Counted from the first letter of the stretch, positions 40,005 through 49,096 are shown. The stretch is 64,000 nucleotides of DNA from Malikia spinosa (GCF_002980625.1 NZ_PVLR01000001.1:47522-111521), one strand, 5' to 3'. The notes: generated from the sequence alone by a model not told the origin. Numbers and translations: made by a program.

Positions 40005-40706
40005 ATGAACACTCATCTCGATACTTTTTCAAGTCCGACTCATGGCGCCTTGGCCTTTGGCGCCGAACAACGCCACCGCGTGCTGCGCAACACCTACTGG
40101 CTGCTGGCGCTGTCGATGGTGCCTACCGTGCTGGGCGCCTGGATCGGCGTCGCCACCGGCCTGGCTGCGGCGATGTCGCCTGGCATCAGCATGGTGGTGT
40201 TCCTGGTCGGTGCCTTCGGCTTCATGTTCGCGATCGAGAAGACCAAGGACTCGGCCGCTGGCGTGCCGATGCTGCTGGCCTTCACCTTCTTCATGGGGCT
40301 GATGCTGTCGCGCCTGATCGGATCGGTGCTGGGCCTGGCCAATGGTGCCAGCCTGATCATGACGGCGTTTGCCGGCACGGGTGCCATCTTCCTGGGCATG
40401 GCGACCTTGTCCTCGGTCATCAAGCGTGATCTGAGCTCGATGGGCAAGTTCCTGTTCATCGGCGTCATCTTGTTGCTGGTGGCCGGCATCGCGAACTTCT
40501 TCATCCAGTCCAGCGCGCTGATGATCACGCTGTCGGTGCTGGCGATCGGCATCTTCTCGGCCTTCATCCTGTACGACCTCAAGCGGGTGCAGGATGGCGA
40601 GGAGACCAACTACATCACGGCCACGCTGGGCGTCTACCTGAGCCTGTACAACGTGTTCCAGTCGCTGCTGGCACTGCTGGGCATCTTCGGTGGTCGTGAC
40701 GACTGA
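40005..40706 (+). CDS. Bax inhibitor-1/YccA family membrane protein
   Basis: A 233-aa polytopic protein with about seven transmembrane helices, from LRNTYWLLALSMVPTVLG to the last helix NVFQSLLALLGIFGG, the BI-1/YccA (UPF0005) pattern. The acidic pair of the pore region is in SAFILYDLKRVQDGEETNYI. In E. coli YccA binds FtsH and shields SecY from degradation, and related proteins conduct calcium. Function here is by family only. The HflKC genes for the FtsH regulator are also in this window, though 13 kb away. Confidence 0.9.
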   Translation: MNTHLDTFSSPTHGALAFGAEQRHRVLRNTYWLLALSMVPTVLGAWIGVATGLAAAMSPGISMVVFLVGAFGFMFAIEKTKDSAAGVPMLLAFTFFMGLMLSRLIGSVLGLANGASLIMTAFAGTGAIFLGMATLSSVIKRDLSSMGKFLFIGVILLLVAGIANFFIQSSALMITLSVLAIGIFSAFILYDLKRVQDGEETNYITATLGVYLSLYNVFQSLLALLGIFGGRDD

Positions 40707-40730
40707 TCACCCACCCCAGACCGCCGAGCC

Positions 40731-40755
40731 AGACCCGTCAGTGACGGGTCTTCTT
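40731..40755 (+). terminator. Intrinsic terminator after the Bax-inhibitor-1 gene
   Basis: AGACCCGTC (40731-40739) pairs with GACGGGTCT (40743-40751) over a 3-nt loop, followed by TCTTTG. It lies 25 bp after the stop codon. Confidence 0.75.
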
Positions 40756-40788
40756 TGCCTGCACAGCAGGCCCTGACAAAAGATTTCA

Positions 40789-42114
40789 ATGGAAATAGCA
40801 ATACTTTTCGCGCTGATCGTCCTCAATGGCCTGTTCGCAATGTCGGAGATCGCGCTGGTCACCGCGCGCAAGGCGCGGATGCAGAAACTGATCGACGAAG
40901 GTGACAAGGCCGCTGCGGCTGCCGTCAAGCTGGGGGAAGACCCAACCCGGTTTCTGTCCACCATCCAGATCGGTATCACCTCGATCGGTGTGCTCAATGG
41001 CATCGTGGGTGAAGCGGCACTGGCCGCACCCTTGGCCATCTGGCTGGTGACCCTGGGTTTGCCTGAGCCAGCCAGCCAGTTGCTGGCCACCGGGCTGGTG
41101 GTGCTGCTGGTGACCTATTTCTCGATCGTGATCGGAGAGCTGGTGCCCAAGCGCATCGGTCAATCCAATCCGGAAATGCTGGCCCGTCTGGTGGCGCGTC
41201 CGATCGACTTGCTCGCGATAGCGACCAAGCCCTTCGTCTTGCTGCTGTCGGTGTCCACCCGTGCCCTGCTCAAGCTGCTGGGGGTCAAGGAATCCAATGC
41301 CAATGCCGTCACCGAGGAGGAAATCCACGCCATGCTGGAAGAGGGCACCACGGCCGGGATCATCGAGTCGAATGAACACACCATGGTGCGCAACGTGTTC
41401 CGCCTCGATGACCGCCAGATCGCCTCCTTGATGGTGCCGCGCAGCGACGTCGTGGTGCTGGACCTTGATCTGCCGTTCGAGCAGAACATGGCCCGGGTCG
41501 AGGCATCCGACCACCCGCGCTATCCCGTCGTCAATGGTGACTTGAACAACGTCGTCGGCGTGGTCCATGCCAGGAAATGGCTGTCCCAGGCCCTTAGGGG
41601 AGAAGACCGCGAGTTGCAGAGCCAGAAACTCCAAGCGCCCCTGTATGTGCCTGAAACCATCACCGGCATGGAGCTGCTCGACAACTTCAGGTCGTCTGAC
41701 GAGTACATGGCTTTCGTGATCGACGAATACGGCGAGATCCAGGGCATCGTGACCCTGCACGACCTGATCGAAGCCATCACCGGAGAGTTCCGCCCGCGCG
41801 ATCCGCACAATTCCTGGGCCGTGCAGCGCGAGGATGGCAGCTGGCTGCTCGATGGCCTGATTCCGGTGCCGGAGCTCAAGGATCGACTGGAGCTGGACAA
41901 GGTGCCGGACGAGGAGCGTGGCCGCTACCACACACTCAGCGGCATGATGATGCTGCTGACCGGGCGCCTGCCCAAGGTCGCCGACACCGTGCAGTGGGAA
42001 GGCTGGCAGCTGGAAATCGTTGACATGGATGGCCGCACGATTGACAAGGTGCTGGCCAGTCGCCTGCCGGCATCAGAGGATGCGGTGAGGGCGAGTGCTG
42101 AGCCTGCGTCATGA
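40789..42114 (+). CDS. CorC/HlyC (TlyC-like) membrane protein with CBS domains
   Basis: A 441-aa protein with an N-terminal DUF21 membrane domain (about 1-190, ALIVLNGLFAMSEIALVTARKARM and three or four helices), two CBS domains (about 205-330, MVPRSDVVVLDLDLPFEQ and YMAFVIDEYGEIQGIVTLHDL) and a C-terminal CorC_HlyC domain (about 345-430). This family is often labelled hemolysin but members act in divalent-cation efflux or tolerance. Its stop overlaps the ATG of the following small gene. Confidence 0.92.
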   Translation: MEIAILFALIVLNGLFAMSEIALVTARKARMQKLIDEGDKAAAAAVKLGEDPTRFLSTIQIGITSIGVLNGIVGEAALAAPLAIWLVTLGLPEPASQLLATGLVVLLVTYFSIVIGELVPKRIGQSNPEMLARLVARPIDLLAIATKPFVLLLSVSTRALLKLLGVKESNANAVTEEEIHAMLEEGTTAGIIESNEHTMVRNVFRLDDRQIASLMVPRSDVVVLDLDLPFEQNMARVEASDHPRYPVVNGDLNNVVGVVHARKWLSQALRGEDRELQSQKLQAPLYVPETITGMELLDNFRSSDEYMAFVIDEYGEIQGIVTLHDLIEAITGEFRPRDPHNSWAVQREDGSWLLDGLIPVPELKDRLELDKVPDEERGRYHTLSGMMMLLTGRLPKVADTVQWEGWQLEIVDMDGRTIDKVLASRLPASEDAVRASAEPAS

Positions 42115-42599
42115 CAGATGAATGCCCTGCGCGGTTGCCAGGCCATCATCTGTCAACAAGGAGCAGGCAGTTGGGCGCCGTCATCGGCCTGGCCTGGCTT
42201 TGCGCTTCCTGCGCGGATGGCTACGCCCCCAACCAAGCACCGCGGATACTGGATTTCAGCATGTCGCAGCAGGAGGCGTTGAAAGCCCTGAACCTGATTG
42301 CAGAGTCTCCGCTGGTCGACCAGCCGATACGCTTCAAGTCGGAATCGGCCTGCGCGTTGCAAGGGGAGCGCAAGCGCTTGATCGGATGGAAATCCCTGCG
42401 CTCGATTCCCCTTCAGGGATCTAAGGCTGAGTTGAGCAAATCCGGATACGAAGAAAGCTACAGCGTTTCGATGAAGCCAGCCCAGGGCGGTGAGGCCTTG
42501 ATCATGGAGGGATTACCCCTGTTTGAAGCCTTGGATGTCAAATGGATTGTTAATCACTTGCAAAGCTTGTGTGTCAGTGGCGTGCAAAAGACGCTGTAG
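42111..42599 (+). CDS. Hypothetical putative lipoprotein
   Basis: A 162-aa protein with a hydrophobic segment preceded by Arg residues and ending in a lipobox-like WLCASC (Cys at about 34), so lipidation is possible. The rest has no motif that was recognised; two further Cys residues could form a disulphide in the periplasm. It overlaps the CorC gene by 4 bp (ATGA), suggesting coupling. It converges on the esterase gene at 42662. Confidence 0.5.
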   Translation: MTDECPARLPGHHLSTRSRQLGAVIGLAWLCASCADGYAPNQAPRILDFSMSQQEALKALNLIAESPLVDQPIRFKSESACALQGERKRLIGWKSLRSIPLQGSKAELSKSGYEESYSVSMKPAQGGEALIMEGLPLFEALDVKWIVNHLQSLCVSGVQKTL

Positions 42600-42661
42600 C
42601 TGAATTCCAGCCTTGAATCCGTCGCCCATCTTGGGTAGAACCAGCAAAGCCCGTGCGAGGC

Positions 42662-43339
42662 TCAGGGTTTCAGCAGCCGCCTCAATTCGCCCCAGACGTT
42701 CTCGAGCATCCTGGGCTGGGCCGCCTCGTTCGGGTGTATGCGGTCGGCCTGGAACAGCGCGGTCGGGTTGGCGCCGTCGGCCACGCCCGCGAGGAAGAAC
42801 GGCAGCAGCGCGGCTTTCTCGGCCTTGGCGACCTCGGCATAGAGCTGGCGGAACTGTTCGGCGTGGCGCGCGCCGTAGTTCGGCGGCACCTGCATGCCCA
42901 GCAGCAGCACGCGCGCGCCGGCTTGCCTGGCGGCGCGCGCCATGGCGCGCAGGTTGTCGCGCGTCATCTCGAGCGGCAGGCCGCGCAGCGCGTCGTTGCC
43001 GCCGAGCTCGATCACGACCACCGCCGGGCGGTGCTGCTGTAACAGCGCCGCCAGGCGCGACTGGCCGCCCGCGGTCGTGTCGCCGCTGATGCTGGCGTTG
43101 ACGACCTGCCAGCCTGGCTGGCGCGCGTCGAGGCGTTGCTGCAGCAGCGCGGCCCAGCCGGTGCCGCGCTGCAGGCCGTATTCGGCGCTCAGCGAGTCGC
43201 CGACGATCAGCAGCCGGCGCGGCTCGGCCGCCTGGGCCAGCGCAGACCCCAGCAGGCCGGACGCGCATGCCCCTGCCAGCAGCGCGCGACCCAGGCCCGA
43301 GTTAAAGTAGCGACGAGTCAATTGAGGAATTTTGTCCAT
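42662..43339 (-). CDS. tesA: GDSL-family lysophospholipase/arylesterase (TesA-like)
   Basis: A 225-aa exported SGNH hydrolase. The catalytic Ser is in VGDSLSAEYG (block I), the oxyanion Gly in the SISGDTTAGG block, Asn in ELGGNDALRG (block III) and the Asp-His pair in DRIHPNEAAQ. The N-terminus has TRRYF before a hydrophobic stretch ending GSALAQA, which could be a Sec or Tat signal. In E. coli TesA is a periplasmic thioesterase/lysophospholipase and is divergent from ybbA, as here. ATG at 43339 shares bases with the ybbA start; TTG at about 43321 is an alternative. Confidence 0.88.
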   Translation of the reverse strand: MDKIPQLTRRYFNSGLGRALLAGACASGLLGSALAQAAEPRRLLIVGDSLSAEYGLQRGTGWAALLQQRLDARQPGWQVVNASISGDTTAGGQSRLAALLQQHRPAVVVIELGGNDALRGLPLEMTRDNLRAMARAARQAGARVLLLGMQVPPNYGARHAEQFRQLYAEVAKAEKAALLPFFLAGVADGANPTALFQADRIHPNEAAQPRMLENVWGELRRLLKP

Positions 43340-44027
43340 GTCCGATGCGATCATTGCCGTGCAGCGCCTGTCCAAGTCCGTGACCGATTCCGGCGGCACG
43401 TTGGACATTTTGCGCGATGTCGAGTTCGAGCTGCAGCGCGGCGAGACGGTAGCCATTGTCGGCGCCTCGGGTTCTGGCAAGAGCACGCTGCTGGCTATCC
43501 TGGCCGGGCTCGATACGCCGAGCCGCGGACGCGTGCTGCTGGCCGGCCAGGATCTGTTCGCGCTGGCCGAGGACGACCGCGCTGAGTGGCGCGCGCGCCA
43601 GCTCGGCTTCGTGTTCCAGAGCTTCCAGCTGCTGACCAACCTGAGCGCGCTCGAGAACGTGATGCTGCCGCTCGAGCTCGCGGGCCGGCGCGATGCGCGC
43701 GCTGCCGCGACCCGCATGCTGCAGCGCGTCGGCCTGGGCGAGCGGCTCGGTCACTACCCCCGGCTGCTGTCGGGCGGCGAGCAGCAGCGTGTCGCGCTGG
43801 CGCGTGCCTTCGTGGTCGAGCCGGCGGTGCTGCTGGCCGACGAGCCGACCGGCAGCCTGGATTCGGCCACTGGCGACAAGGTCATGGAACTGATGTTCGA
43901 GCTCAACCGCGAGCAGGGCACGACGCTGGTGCTGGTCACGCATGACCGCGAGATCGCGCGCCGCTGCGAGCGCCGGATCACGATCGAAGCCGGCCGCGCC
44001 CACGAACTGCCGGCTGTGGTCGACTGA
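43338..44027 (+). CDS. ybbA: ABC transporter ATP-binding protein YbbA (LolD-like)
   Basis: A 229-aa ABC ATPase with Walker [10 protein letters not shown] (about 42-50), Q-loop FVFQSFQLL, signature [14 protein letters not shown], Walker [12 protein letters not shown] and the switch His in LVTHDRE. The LolD/YbbA subgroup is recognised from sequence and the divergent tesA. GAGGAA at 43324-43329 supports ATG 43338. In E. coli the permease gene ybbP follows; here rlmB follows instead and no permease is in the window, so its membrane partner must be elsewhere. Confidence 0.9.
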   Translation: MSDAIIAVQRLSKSVTDSGGTLDILRDVEFELQRGETVAIVGASGSGKSTLLAILAGLDTPSRGRVLLAGQDLFALAEDDRAEWRARQLGFVFQSFQLLTNLSALENVMLPLELAGRRDARAAATRMLQRVGLGERLGHYPRLLSGGEQQRVALARAFVVEPAVLLADEPTGSLDSATGDKVMELMFELNREQGTTLVLVTHDREIARRCERRITIEAGRAHELPAVVD

Positions 44028-44078
44028 AGCCGCCAGGCAAAACACAGCGGCGGCGGCGCAGGCCTGATAATCGGGGCT

Positions 44079-44822
44079 ATGTCCTCTCCCAAAGTATTGT
44101 TCGGCTTCCATGCCGTCGGCGTGCGCCTGAAGACCGCGCCGCAGTCCATCATCGAGATCTATTACGAGAGCAGCCGGCGCGACGCGCGCATGCGGCAGTT
44201 CATCGACCGTGCCAAGGAGGCCGGCGCCCGCCTGATCGAGGCCGACAGCCTGCGCATCGCCAAGCTCTGCGGCAGCCACGGCCACCAGGGTGTCGCGGCC
44301 CGTGTCAACGAGGTCGAGCAGGTCAGGTCGCTCGACGAGTTGCTCGAGCAGCTTGAGGCCGACGGCATTGCGCCGCTGCTGCTGGTGCTCGACGGCGTGA
44401 CCGATCCGCACAACCTCGGCGCCTGTCTGCGGGTGGCCGACGGCGCTGGTGCCCATGCGGTGATTGCGCCCAAGGACCATGCGGCCGGCATCAACGCGAC
44501 GGTGGCCAAGGTCGCCAGCGGCGCAGCCGAGACCATGCCCTATTTCATGGTCACCAACCTGGCGCGCACCTTGAACGAACTCAAGGAGCGCAATATCTGG
44601 ATCATCGGCACCAGCGATGACGCCGACAAGACCGTCTATCAGGTCGACCTCAAGGGCCCGGTCGCGCTGGTGCTCGGCGCCGAGGGCCAGGGCATGCGCC
44701 AGCTCACGCGCAAGACCTGCGACGAGCTCGTCAGCATCCCGATGAAGGGCGCGGTCGAGAGCCTGAACGTCTCGGTCGCCAGCGCGGTCTGCCTCTACGA
44801 ATCGCTGCGTCAACGCGGCTGA
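44079..44822 (+). CDS. rlmB: 23S rRNA (guanosine-2251-2'-O)-methyltransferase RlmB
   Basis: A 247-aa SPOUT (TrmH-like) methyltransferase. The N-terminal substrate-binding domain ([14 protein letters not shown] to about 80) precedes the knotted domain with [15 protein letters not shown] (motif 1), [13 protein letters not shown] (motif 2) and [22 protein letters not shown] (motif 3), all complete. It methylates the ribose of G2251 in the peptidyl-transferase P-loop. It stands 51 bp after ybbA and 14 bp before a small lipoprotein gene. Confidence 0.95.
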   Translation: MSSPKVLFGFHAVGVRLKTAPQSIIEIYYESSRRDARMRQFIDRAKEAGARLIEADSLRIAKLCGSHGHQGVAARVNEVEQVRSLDELLEQLEADGIAPLLLVLDGVTDPHNLGACLRVADGAGAHAVIAPKDHAAGINATVAKVASGAAETMPYFMVTNLARTLNELKERNIWIIGTSDDADKTVYQVDLKGPVALVLGAEGQGMRQLTRKTCDELVSIPMKGAVESLNVSVASAVCLYESLRQRG

Positions 44823-44836
44823 AGAAAGAAAACCCC

Positions 44837-45175
44837 ATGAAGCGATTCACCCTCACCCTGGCGGCAGTCGCGCTGGCGCTGCTGGCCGGCTGCACCCAGG
44901 AGCAGCAGAACAAGCTCGGCCGCGGCATCCAGAACTGGACCGGCACCGACGGCGTGCTCGAGGTCTATGCCGGCGACAAGCTGGTGCGTCGCTTCCTGAA
45001 GGTCGACAAGATGAGCACGGCGCTCGGCACCGACGACAAGACCCCGCGTGCCTATCGCTACGGCTATGGCGTGCTCGACGAGAACCTGAACATGGTGGCC
45101 GACTCGGGCGAGAAGCGGGTCTATTTCGAGATCAGCGACTACACCAACGCGGTGTTCTTCGACAACCCGCACTGA
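44837..45175 (+). CDS. Small hypothetical lipoprotein
   Basis: A 112-aa protein with signal peptide and lipobox LLAGC (Cys at 19). The mature part (GTDGVLEVYAGDKLVRRFLKVDKM, then YRYGYGVLDENLNMV) is a small beta-rich domain and was recognised only as a conserved type seen in related betaproteobacteria; no function is known to me. It follows rlmB by 14 bp and may be co-transcribed. Confidence 0.65.
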   Translation: MKRFTLTLAAVALALLAGCTQEQQNKLGRGIQNWTGTDGVLEVYAGDKLVRRFLKVDKMSTALGTDDKTPRAYRYGYGVLDENLNMVADSGEKRVYFEISDYTNAVFFDNPH

Positions 45176-45223
45176 CCCGACTGACGCGTCTGTAAGCGTG
45201 GTCGGGCCGGGCCGCGCGCGGGT

Positions 45224-45817
45224 TCAGACCAGCCCGAAGGCGCCCAACAGCGCACCGGCGCCCATCAGCAGCAGCAGGTGGAGCCGGGTCTGCCAGACCA
45301 GCAGCGTGGCGATGGCTGTCAGCAGCCAGAGCCGCCAGTCGCCGGGCCGGTCGTGCGAAGCGCTCAGCAGCCAGCCGATCGAGATCAGCAATCCGATCAC
45401 GACCGGCGCCATGCCGGTCTTGAAGGCGCGCACGGCCAGCAGGTGCTGGTTGCGGTGCGCCCAGCGCGTGGCCAGGTAGTTCAGCGTGCACGAGGGCAGC
45501 AGGCTGCCCAGCATGGCCAGCGTCATGCCGAGCAGGGCCAGCCACCAGGCTGTCGCGCCCGCGCCCATGCCGCCGGCGGCGTTGAGGCCGACGTTCCAGC
45601 CCATCAGCGCGATGAACAGGATGTTGGGCCCGGGCGCGGCTTGCGCCAGGGCGATCGAGCTGCTGAACTGCTCCTGGCTCAGCCAGTGCTGCTGCAGCAC
45701 CAGGAAGCGCTGCATCTCGGGGGTGGTCGTGATCGCGCCGCCGACGCCCAGCAGCGACAGGCTGGCGAAATGGCCGGCCAGTTGCAGCCAGTCCGAGGGG
45801 GTCATCATGGTGTTCAT
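45224..45817 (-). CDS. chrA: Chromate transporter family protein, second half of a split pair
   Basis: A 197-aa membrane protein equal to one half of the long ChrA transporter. It has the family motif of the second half (SLLGVGGAITTTPEMQRFLV, then FSSSIALAQAAPGPNILFIALMG) and about five or six helices. AGGAG lies 5 bp upstream of ATG 45817. It overlaps the other half (45814-46431) by 4 bp, so the two are coupled and probably form a heterodimer that exports chromate or, for many family members, an unknown anion. Confidence 0.85.
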   Translation of the reverse strand: MNTMMTPSDWLQLAGHFASLSLLGVGGAITTTPEMQRFLVLQQHWLSQEQFSSSIALAQAAPGPNILFIALMGWNVGLNAAGGMGAGATAWWLALLGMTLAMLGSLLPSCTLNYLATRWAHRNQHLLAVRAFKTGMAPVVIGLLISIGWLLSASHDRPGDWRLWLLTAIATLLVWQTRLHLLLLMGAGALLGAFGLV

Positions 45818-46431
45818 CTTGGCTCCTGGCGCGGTGCGATGTCGCGCAGGCGATAGGCGGCCCAGCCGCAGGACAGCCCGCCGACGATCAGCAGTACCCA
45901 GGCCAGCGGCAGCCGCAGCCAGGCGATCGCGATGAAGCTCAGCGTGGCTGCCAGCGCGGCGGCGGCCAGACCCATGGGACTGCTGCGCAGCGCCGGTGCC
46001 AGCTTGAGGCCGGTGGCAGCGATCAGGCCGGCCGATACCGCCCCCATGCCGCGCAGCGCGCCCTGGGCGACCGGCGTGTCGGCGACGCTGCCGTAGAGCA
46101 CCGCCAGTGCCAGCACCAGCAGCAGTGGCAACGCCAGCAGGCCGCTGGCGGCGGCGAGCGCGCCTGACAGACCGAAATGGCGTCCGCCCAGCACCATGGC
46201 CAGGTTGAGCACATTGGGGCCGGGCATGATCTGCGCGACCGCCCATTCCTCGAGGAACTGCTCGCGCGTGAGCCAGCGCTTCTTTTCTACCAGTTCGCGC
46301 TGCACCACGGCCAGCACGCCGCCGAAGCCCTGTAGCGCCAGCCAGGTGAAGGTCCAGAACAGGTCGGCGCGTGAGCGCGGTCGCGGCGCTGCGTCGTCAG
46401 CAGGCAGGGCAGTGGAGAGGGCAGATTTCAT
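45814..46431 (-). CDS. chrA: Chromate transporter family protein, first half of a split pair
   Basis: A 205-aa membrane protein with the hallmark of the first ChrA half (FTWLALQGFGGVLAVVQRELVEKKRWLT, then FLEEWAVAQIMPGPNVLNLAMVLG) and about five helices. It is the upstream gene of the pair. The N-terminal 25 residues are hydrophilic and Ala/Pro/Arg-rich. No chrB-type regulator or other metal genes adjoin it, so chromate as the real substrate is uncertain. Confidence 0.85.
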   Translation of the reverse strand: MKSALSTALPADDAAPRPRSRADLFWTFTWLALQGFGGVLAVVQRELVEKKRWLTREQFLEEWAVAQIMPGPNVLNLAMVLGGRHFGLSGALAAASGLLALPLLLVLALAVLYGSVADTPVAQGALRGMGAVSAGLIAATGLKLAPALRSSPMGLAAAALAATLSFIAIAWLRLPLAWVLLIVGGLSCGWAAYRLRDIAPRQEPR

Positions 46432-46453
46432 TGCCCCCGATTTTCGCCCAGGA

Positions 46454-47197
46454 TCAGAGCGTCAGGCCGCCGTCGACCTCGATCACCGCGCCGGTGATGT
46501 AGCTGGCCTCGTCGCTGGCCAGGAAGGCGTAGGCGTTGGCGATTTCCTCGGCCTGGCCCAGGCGCTTGAGCGGCACTTTCTGCGCCAGCTCGTCGAGCAC
46601 CTTGTCCGGTACCGTGGCGATCATCGGCGTCTTGATGAAGCCCGGTGCGACCGCGTTGACCCGCACGCCCTTGGGGCTGAGTTCGCGGGCCCAGGTCTTG
46701 GTGAAACCGATCACGCCGAACTTGGTCGCGGCGTAGTTGGTCTGGCCGAAGTTGCCGTAGAGACCGACCACGCTCGAGGCGTTGAGGATCACGCCGCTGC
46801 CCTGCTGCGTCATGGGGCCGGCCACGGCCTGGGCGCAATGGAAGACGCCGCGCAGGTTGACGTCGATCACGCGGTCGAATTGCTCGAGCGTCATCTTCTG
46901 CAGCCGCGCGTCCTGGGTGATGCCGGCGTTGTTGACCAGCACGTCGATGCGGCCATGCGCCGCCATTACCTGGGCCACGACCGCATCGACCTGAGCCCGG
47001 TTGGTCACGTCCATCACCTGGCCCTCGGCCTGGGCTCCGGCGGCGCGGCAGGCTTGCGCCACCGCGTCGACTTGCTCTTGCTTGAGGTCGCAGGCGATCA
47101 CGACCGCGCCCTCGCGCGCGAACTTGAGCGCGGTGGCTTCGCCTATGCCCTGGCCGGCGCCGGTGATCAGACAGACTTTTCCTTCGAGCCGCTTCAT
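46454..47197 (-). CDS. Short-chain dehydrogenase, probable acetoacetyl-CoA/3-oxoacyl reductase (FabG/PhaB-like)
   Basis: A 247-aa classical SDR. The cofactor loop is GAGQGIGE (13-20), the VNNAG motif is at 88-92, and the catalytic residues are Ser in LNASSVVG (141 or 142), Tyr155 and Lys159 in YAATK. Length and the C-terminal [16 protein letters not shown] fit FabG/PhaB reductases. AGGAG precedes ATG 47197. It could reduce acetoacetyl-CoA for polyhydroxybutyrate or act on another 3-oxoacyl thioester; no pha or fab neighbours are present. An FNR-like box lies 76 bp upstream. Confidence 0.82.
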   Translation of the reverse strand: MKRLEGKVCLITGAGQGIGEATALKFAREGAVVIACDLKQEQVDAVAQACRAAGAQAEGQVMDVTNRAQVDAVVAQVMAAHGRIDVLVNNAGITQDARLQKMTLEQFDRVIDVNLRGVFHCAQAVAGPMTQQGSGVILNASSVVGLYGNFGQTNYAATKFGVIGFTKTWARELSPKGVRVNAVAPGFIKTPMIATVPDKVLDELAQKVPLKRLGQAEEIANAYAFLASDEASYITGAVIEVDGGLTL

Positions 47198-47272
47198 GCA
47201 ATCTCCTGCTGGTGGTTGAACTTCCATCATGCCAAAGAACGGCTGGCCTGGTGCAGGCGCCGAGGCGCTTGT

Positions 47273-47286
47273 TTGACCTCGGTCAA
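47273..47286. promoter_or_regulatory. FNR/ANR-like box (TTGAC-N4-GTCAA)
   Basis: TTGACCTCGGTCAA is a perfect 14-bp dyad of the kind bound by FNR/CRP-family oxygen regulators (consensus TTGAT-N4-ATCAA). It lies in the 198-bp divergent gap, 76 bp from the SDR start and 110 bp from the YdjM-like start. Which gene it serves is not known. Confidence 0.45.
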
Positions 47287-47395
47287 GCAGGGCTGTTGGC
47301 GCCGGCTGCCATGGCTCGTGTCCTAGGAGTGTCATACTCGCGACCTCGAAGCAGGGCAGGACTGCGCTTGCCTACCCTAGTTATTTTGCAGAATC

Positions 47396-47935
47396 ATGAC
47401 TCTTACCGGGCATCGCGCCACCAGCCTGGGTGCCGCCGCCATTGCTTATTCGATTGCGCATGCCTATCACGGCCTGCCTTGGCTGGCGGCTGCGCTGGCC
47501 ATTCCGGGCGCCACGGCCCCTGACTGGCTCGAGATCGCCTGGTTCAAGAAGGGCATTCGCCACAGCCTCATCCCGCACCGCACCTGGACCCACTGGCTCT
47601 TGCTCTGGGGGGCGCTGTTCAGTTGGGCCTTGCAGTCGCTGCAGCAGGACCTCTGGGCCTCGGCCTGGCTGGGTTTTGCGGTCGGTGCGCTGCTCCATCT
47701 GGTGATGGACCTGCCCAACCCTTCCGGCATCCGCTTCCTGCATCCGTATCGCCAGCGCGTGACGCTCAACTGGTGGCGCGGCGACCAGATGGTGTGGCCG
47801 ATGGTATGGTTCAGCTGGCTGGCAGGCGCCCTGTCGCTGCATTGGGTCGGCCTGATCAACCTGCAGCCGCCGCTCCAGCTCCAGGCCTGGCTGTTCCAGG
47901 TCTGGGACCTGTCGCTGCAGCGCCTGCGTTCCTGA
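47396..47935 (+). CDS. YdjM-like inner-membrane protein (metal-dependent hydrolase fold)
   Basis: A 179-aa membrane protein with the signature of the YdjM/DUF457 group: HRATSLGAAAIAYSI near the N-terminus, PGATAPDWLEIAW, then HRTWTHWLLLWG and LHLVMDLPNPSGI, supplying the His and Asp residues that bind metal in related hydrolases. About four helices are predicted. E. coli YdjM is an SOS-regulated protein; no LexA box is evident here. It is divergent from the SDR gene. Confidence 0.8.
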   Translation: MTLTGHRATSLGAAAIAYSIAHAYHGLPWLAAALAIPGATAPDWLEIAWFKKGIRHSLIPHRTWTHWLLLWGALFSWALQSLQQDLWASAWLGFAVGALLHLVMDLPNPSGIRFLHPYRQRVTLNWWRGDQMVWPMVWFSWLAGALSLHWVGLINLQPPLQLQAWLFQVWDLSLQRLRS

Positions 47936-48019
47936 TCCTGCGCCGCTGAGCCGCAGGGCAGGGCCGGGTATTACCCCTGTCCATTTCGTCCACGCCTTGT
48001 GCGTCATAGGAGACCTGTC

Positions 48020-49036
48020 ATGAACTTGAACTTCGAGCCGCAAGACCCTCCGCCCCGGCCCGACCGGCTGGTGGTGCTGGGCACCGGCGGCACGATCGCG
48101 GGCCGGGCTGCCCAGCGCGACGACCATGTCGGCTACCGCGCCGGCGAGGTCGCGGTGGCTGACCTGCTGGACGGAATTCCAGTGCCGCCAGGCTGGCGTG
48201 TGCAGGCCGAGCAGCTGGCGCAGATCGACAGCAAGGACATCGGGCCCGGGGTCTGGCGCCTGTTGCTGGCGCGCGTGCGCGACTTGCTTGGTCAACCCGA
48301 TGTCGGTGGCCTCGTGATCACGCATGGCACCGACACGCTGGAGGAAACCGCCTACCTGCTGCAGCGCGTGCTGGCGCCGACCAAGCCGGTGGTGCTGACC
48401 TGTGCCATGCGCCCGGCCACGGCGCTGGTGCCCGACGGGCCGCAGAACCTGGCCGATGCGCTGGTCGTGGCCGCCGAGCCGGGCGCGCGCGGCGTGGTCG
48501 CGGTCTGCGCCGGGCGCATCCACTCCGGGTTGGCGCTGCGCAAGGTCCATCACTACCGGCTCGATGCCTTCGATTCGGGCGATGCCGGGCCGCTGGGACT
48601 GGTGGAGCAGGGCGCCTGTGCCCTGTTCCAGCCCTGGCCTGTGGCCGAAGCAGCAGATTGCAGCCGGCGCCCGGTCTGGCTCGATCGCCTGCTGGGTCCG
48701 CAGCCCTGGCCGCGCGTCGAATGCCTGTTCAGCCACGGCGCTGCTGATGGCTGGCTGGTGCGCGCGCTGCTGGCGCAGGATGCACTGCAAGGCCATGACC
48801 GGCCCGACCGCCTGCAAGGGCTGGTCGTCGCCGGCACCGGCAACGGCACTTTGCATGCGGATTTGCTGGCCGCCTTGCGCGAGGCGCAGGCGGCCAGCTT
48901 ACGGGTCTGGCGCACGACGCGCTGCGCCTCGGGCCGGGTCTTGTTGGCAGGCTCCAGCCCGGACCCGATACCGCCCGTGGCCCTGCCGCCGGCGCAGGCT
49001 CGGCTGGCGCTGCTGCTGGATCTGCTGACCGCCTGA
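48020..49036 (+). CDS. L-asparaginase, type I/II family
   Basis: A 338-aa asparaginase. The nucleophile Thr is in GTGGTIAGR (T22 to T25 region) and the second catalytic site is THGTDTLEETA (T104, D105, with Lys further on in PTKPVVL), so both active-site threonines are present. No signal peptide is visible, suggesting a cytoplasmic enzyme. AGGAG lies 8 bp before ATG 48020. It releases aspartate and ammonia from asparagine. Confidence 0.9.
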   Translation: MNLNFEPQDPPPRPDRLVVLGTGGTIAGRAAQRDDHVGYRAGEVAVADLLDGIPVPPGWRVQAEQLAQIDSKDIGPGVWRLLLARVRDLLGQPDVGGLVITHGTDTLEETAYLLQRVLAPTKPVVLTCAMRPATALVPDGPQNLADALVVAAEPGARGVVAVCAGRIHSGLALRKVHHYRLDAFDSGDAGPLGLVEQGACALFQPWPVAEAADCSRRPVWLDRLLGPQPWPRVECLFSHGAADGWLVRALLAQDALQGHDRPDRLQGLVVAGTGNGTLHADLLAALREAQAASLRVWRTTRCASGRVLLAGSSPDPIPPVALPPAQARLALLLDLLTA

Positions 49037-49056
49037 GCTACCGCCCCGTCCCGCCT

Positions 49057-49077
49057 CTGCTCCTGCTCCTGCTCCTG
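49057..49077 (+). repeat. Short tandem repeat CTGCTC x3.5
   Basis: Three and a half copies of CTGCTC sit in the 60-bp gap between the asparaginase and the next gene, 20 bp ahead of its ATG. The unit number could vary between strains. Confidence 0.7.
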
Positions 49078-49096
49078 TCCGGTACAGTCACTTCCC

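Noticed and set aside
40789..42114. Calling the CorC/HlyC-type protein a hemolysin
   Set aside because: DUF21-CBS-CorC proteins are ion-transport related; the hemolysin label is historical.
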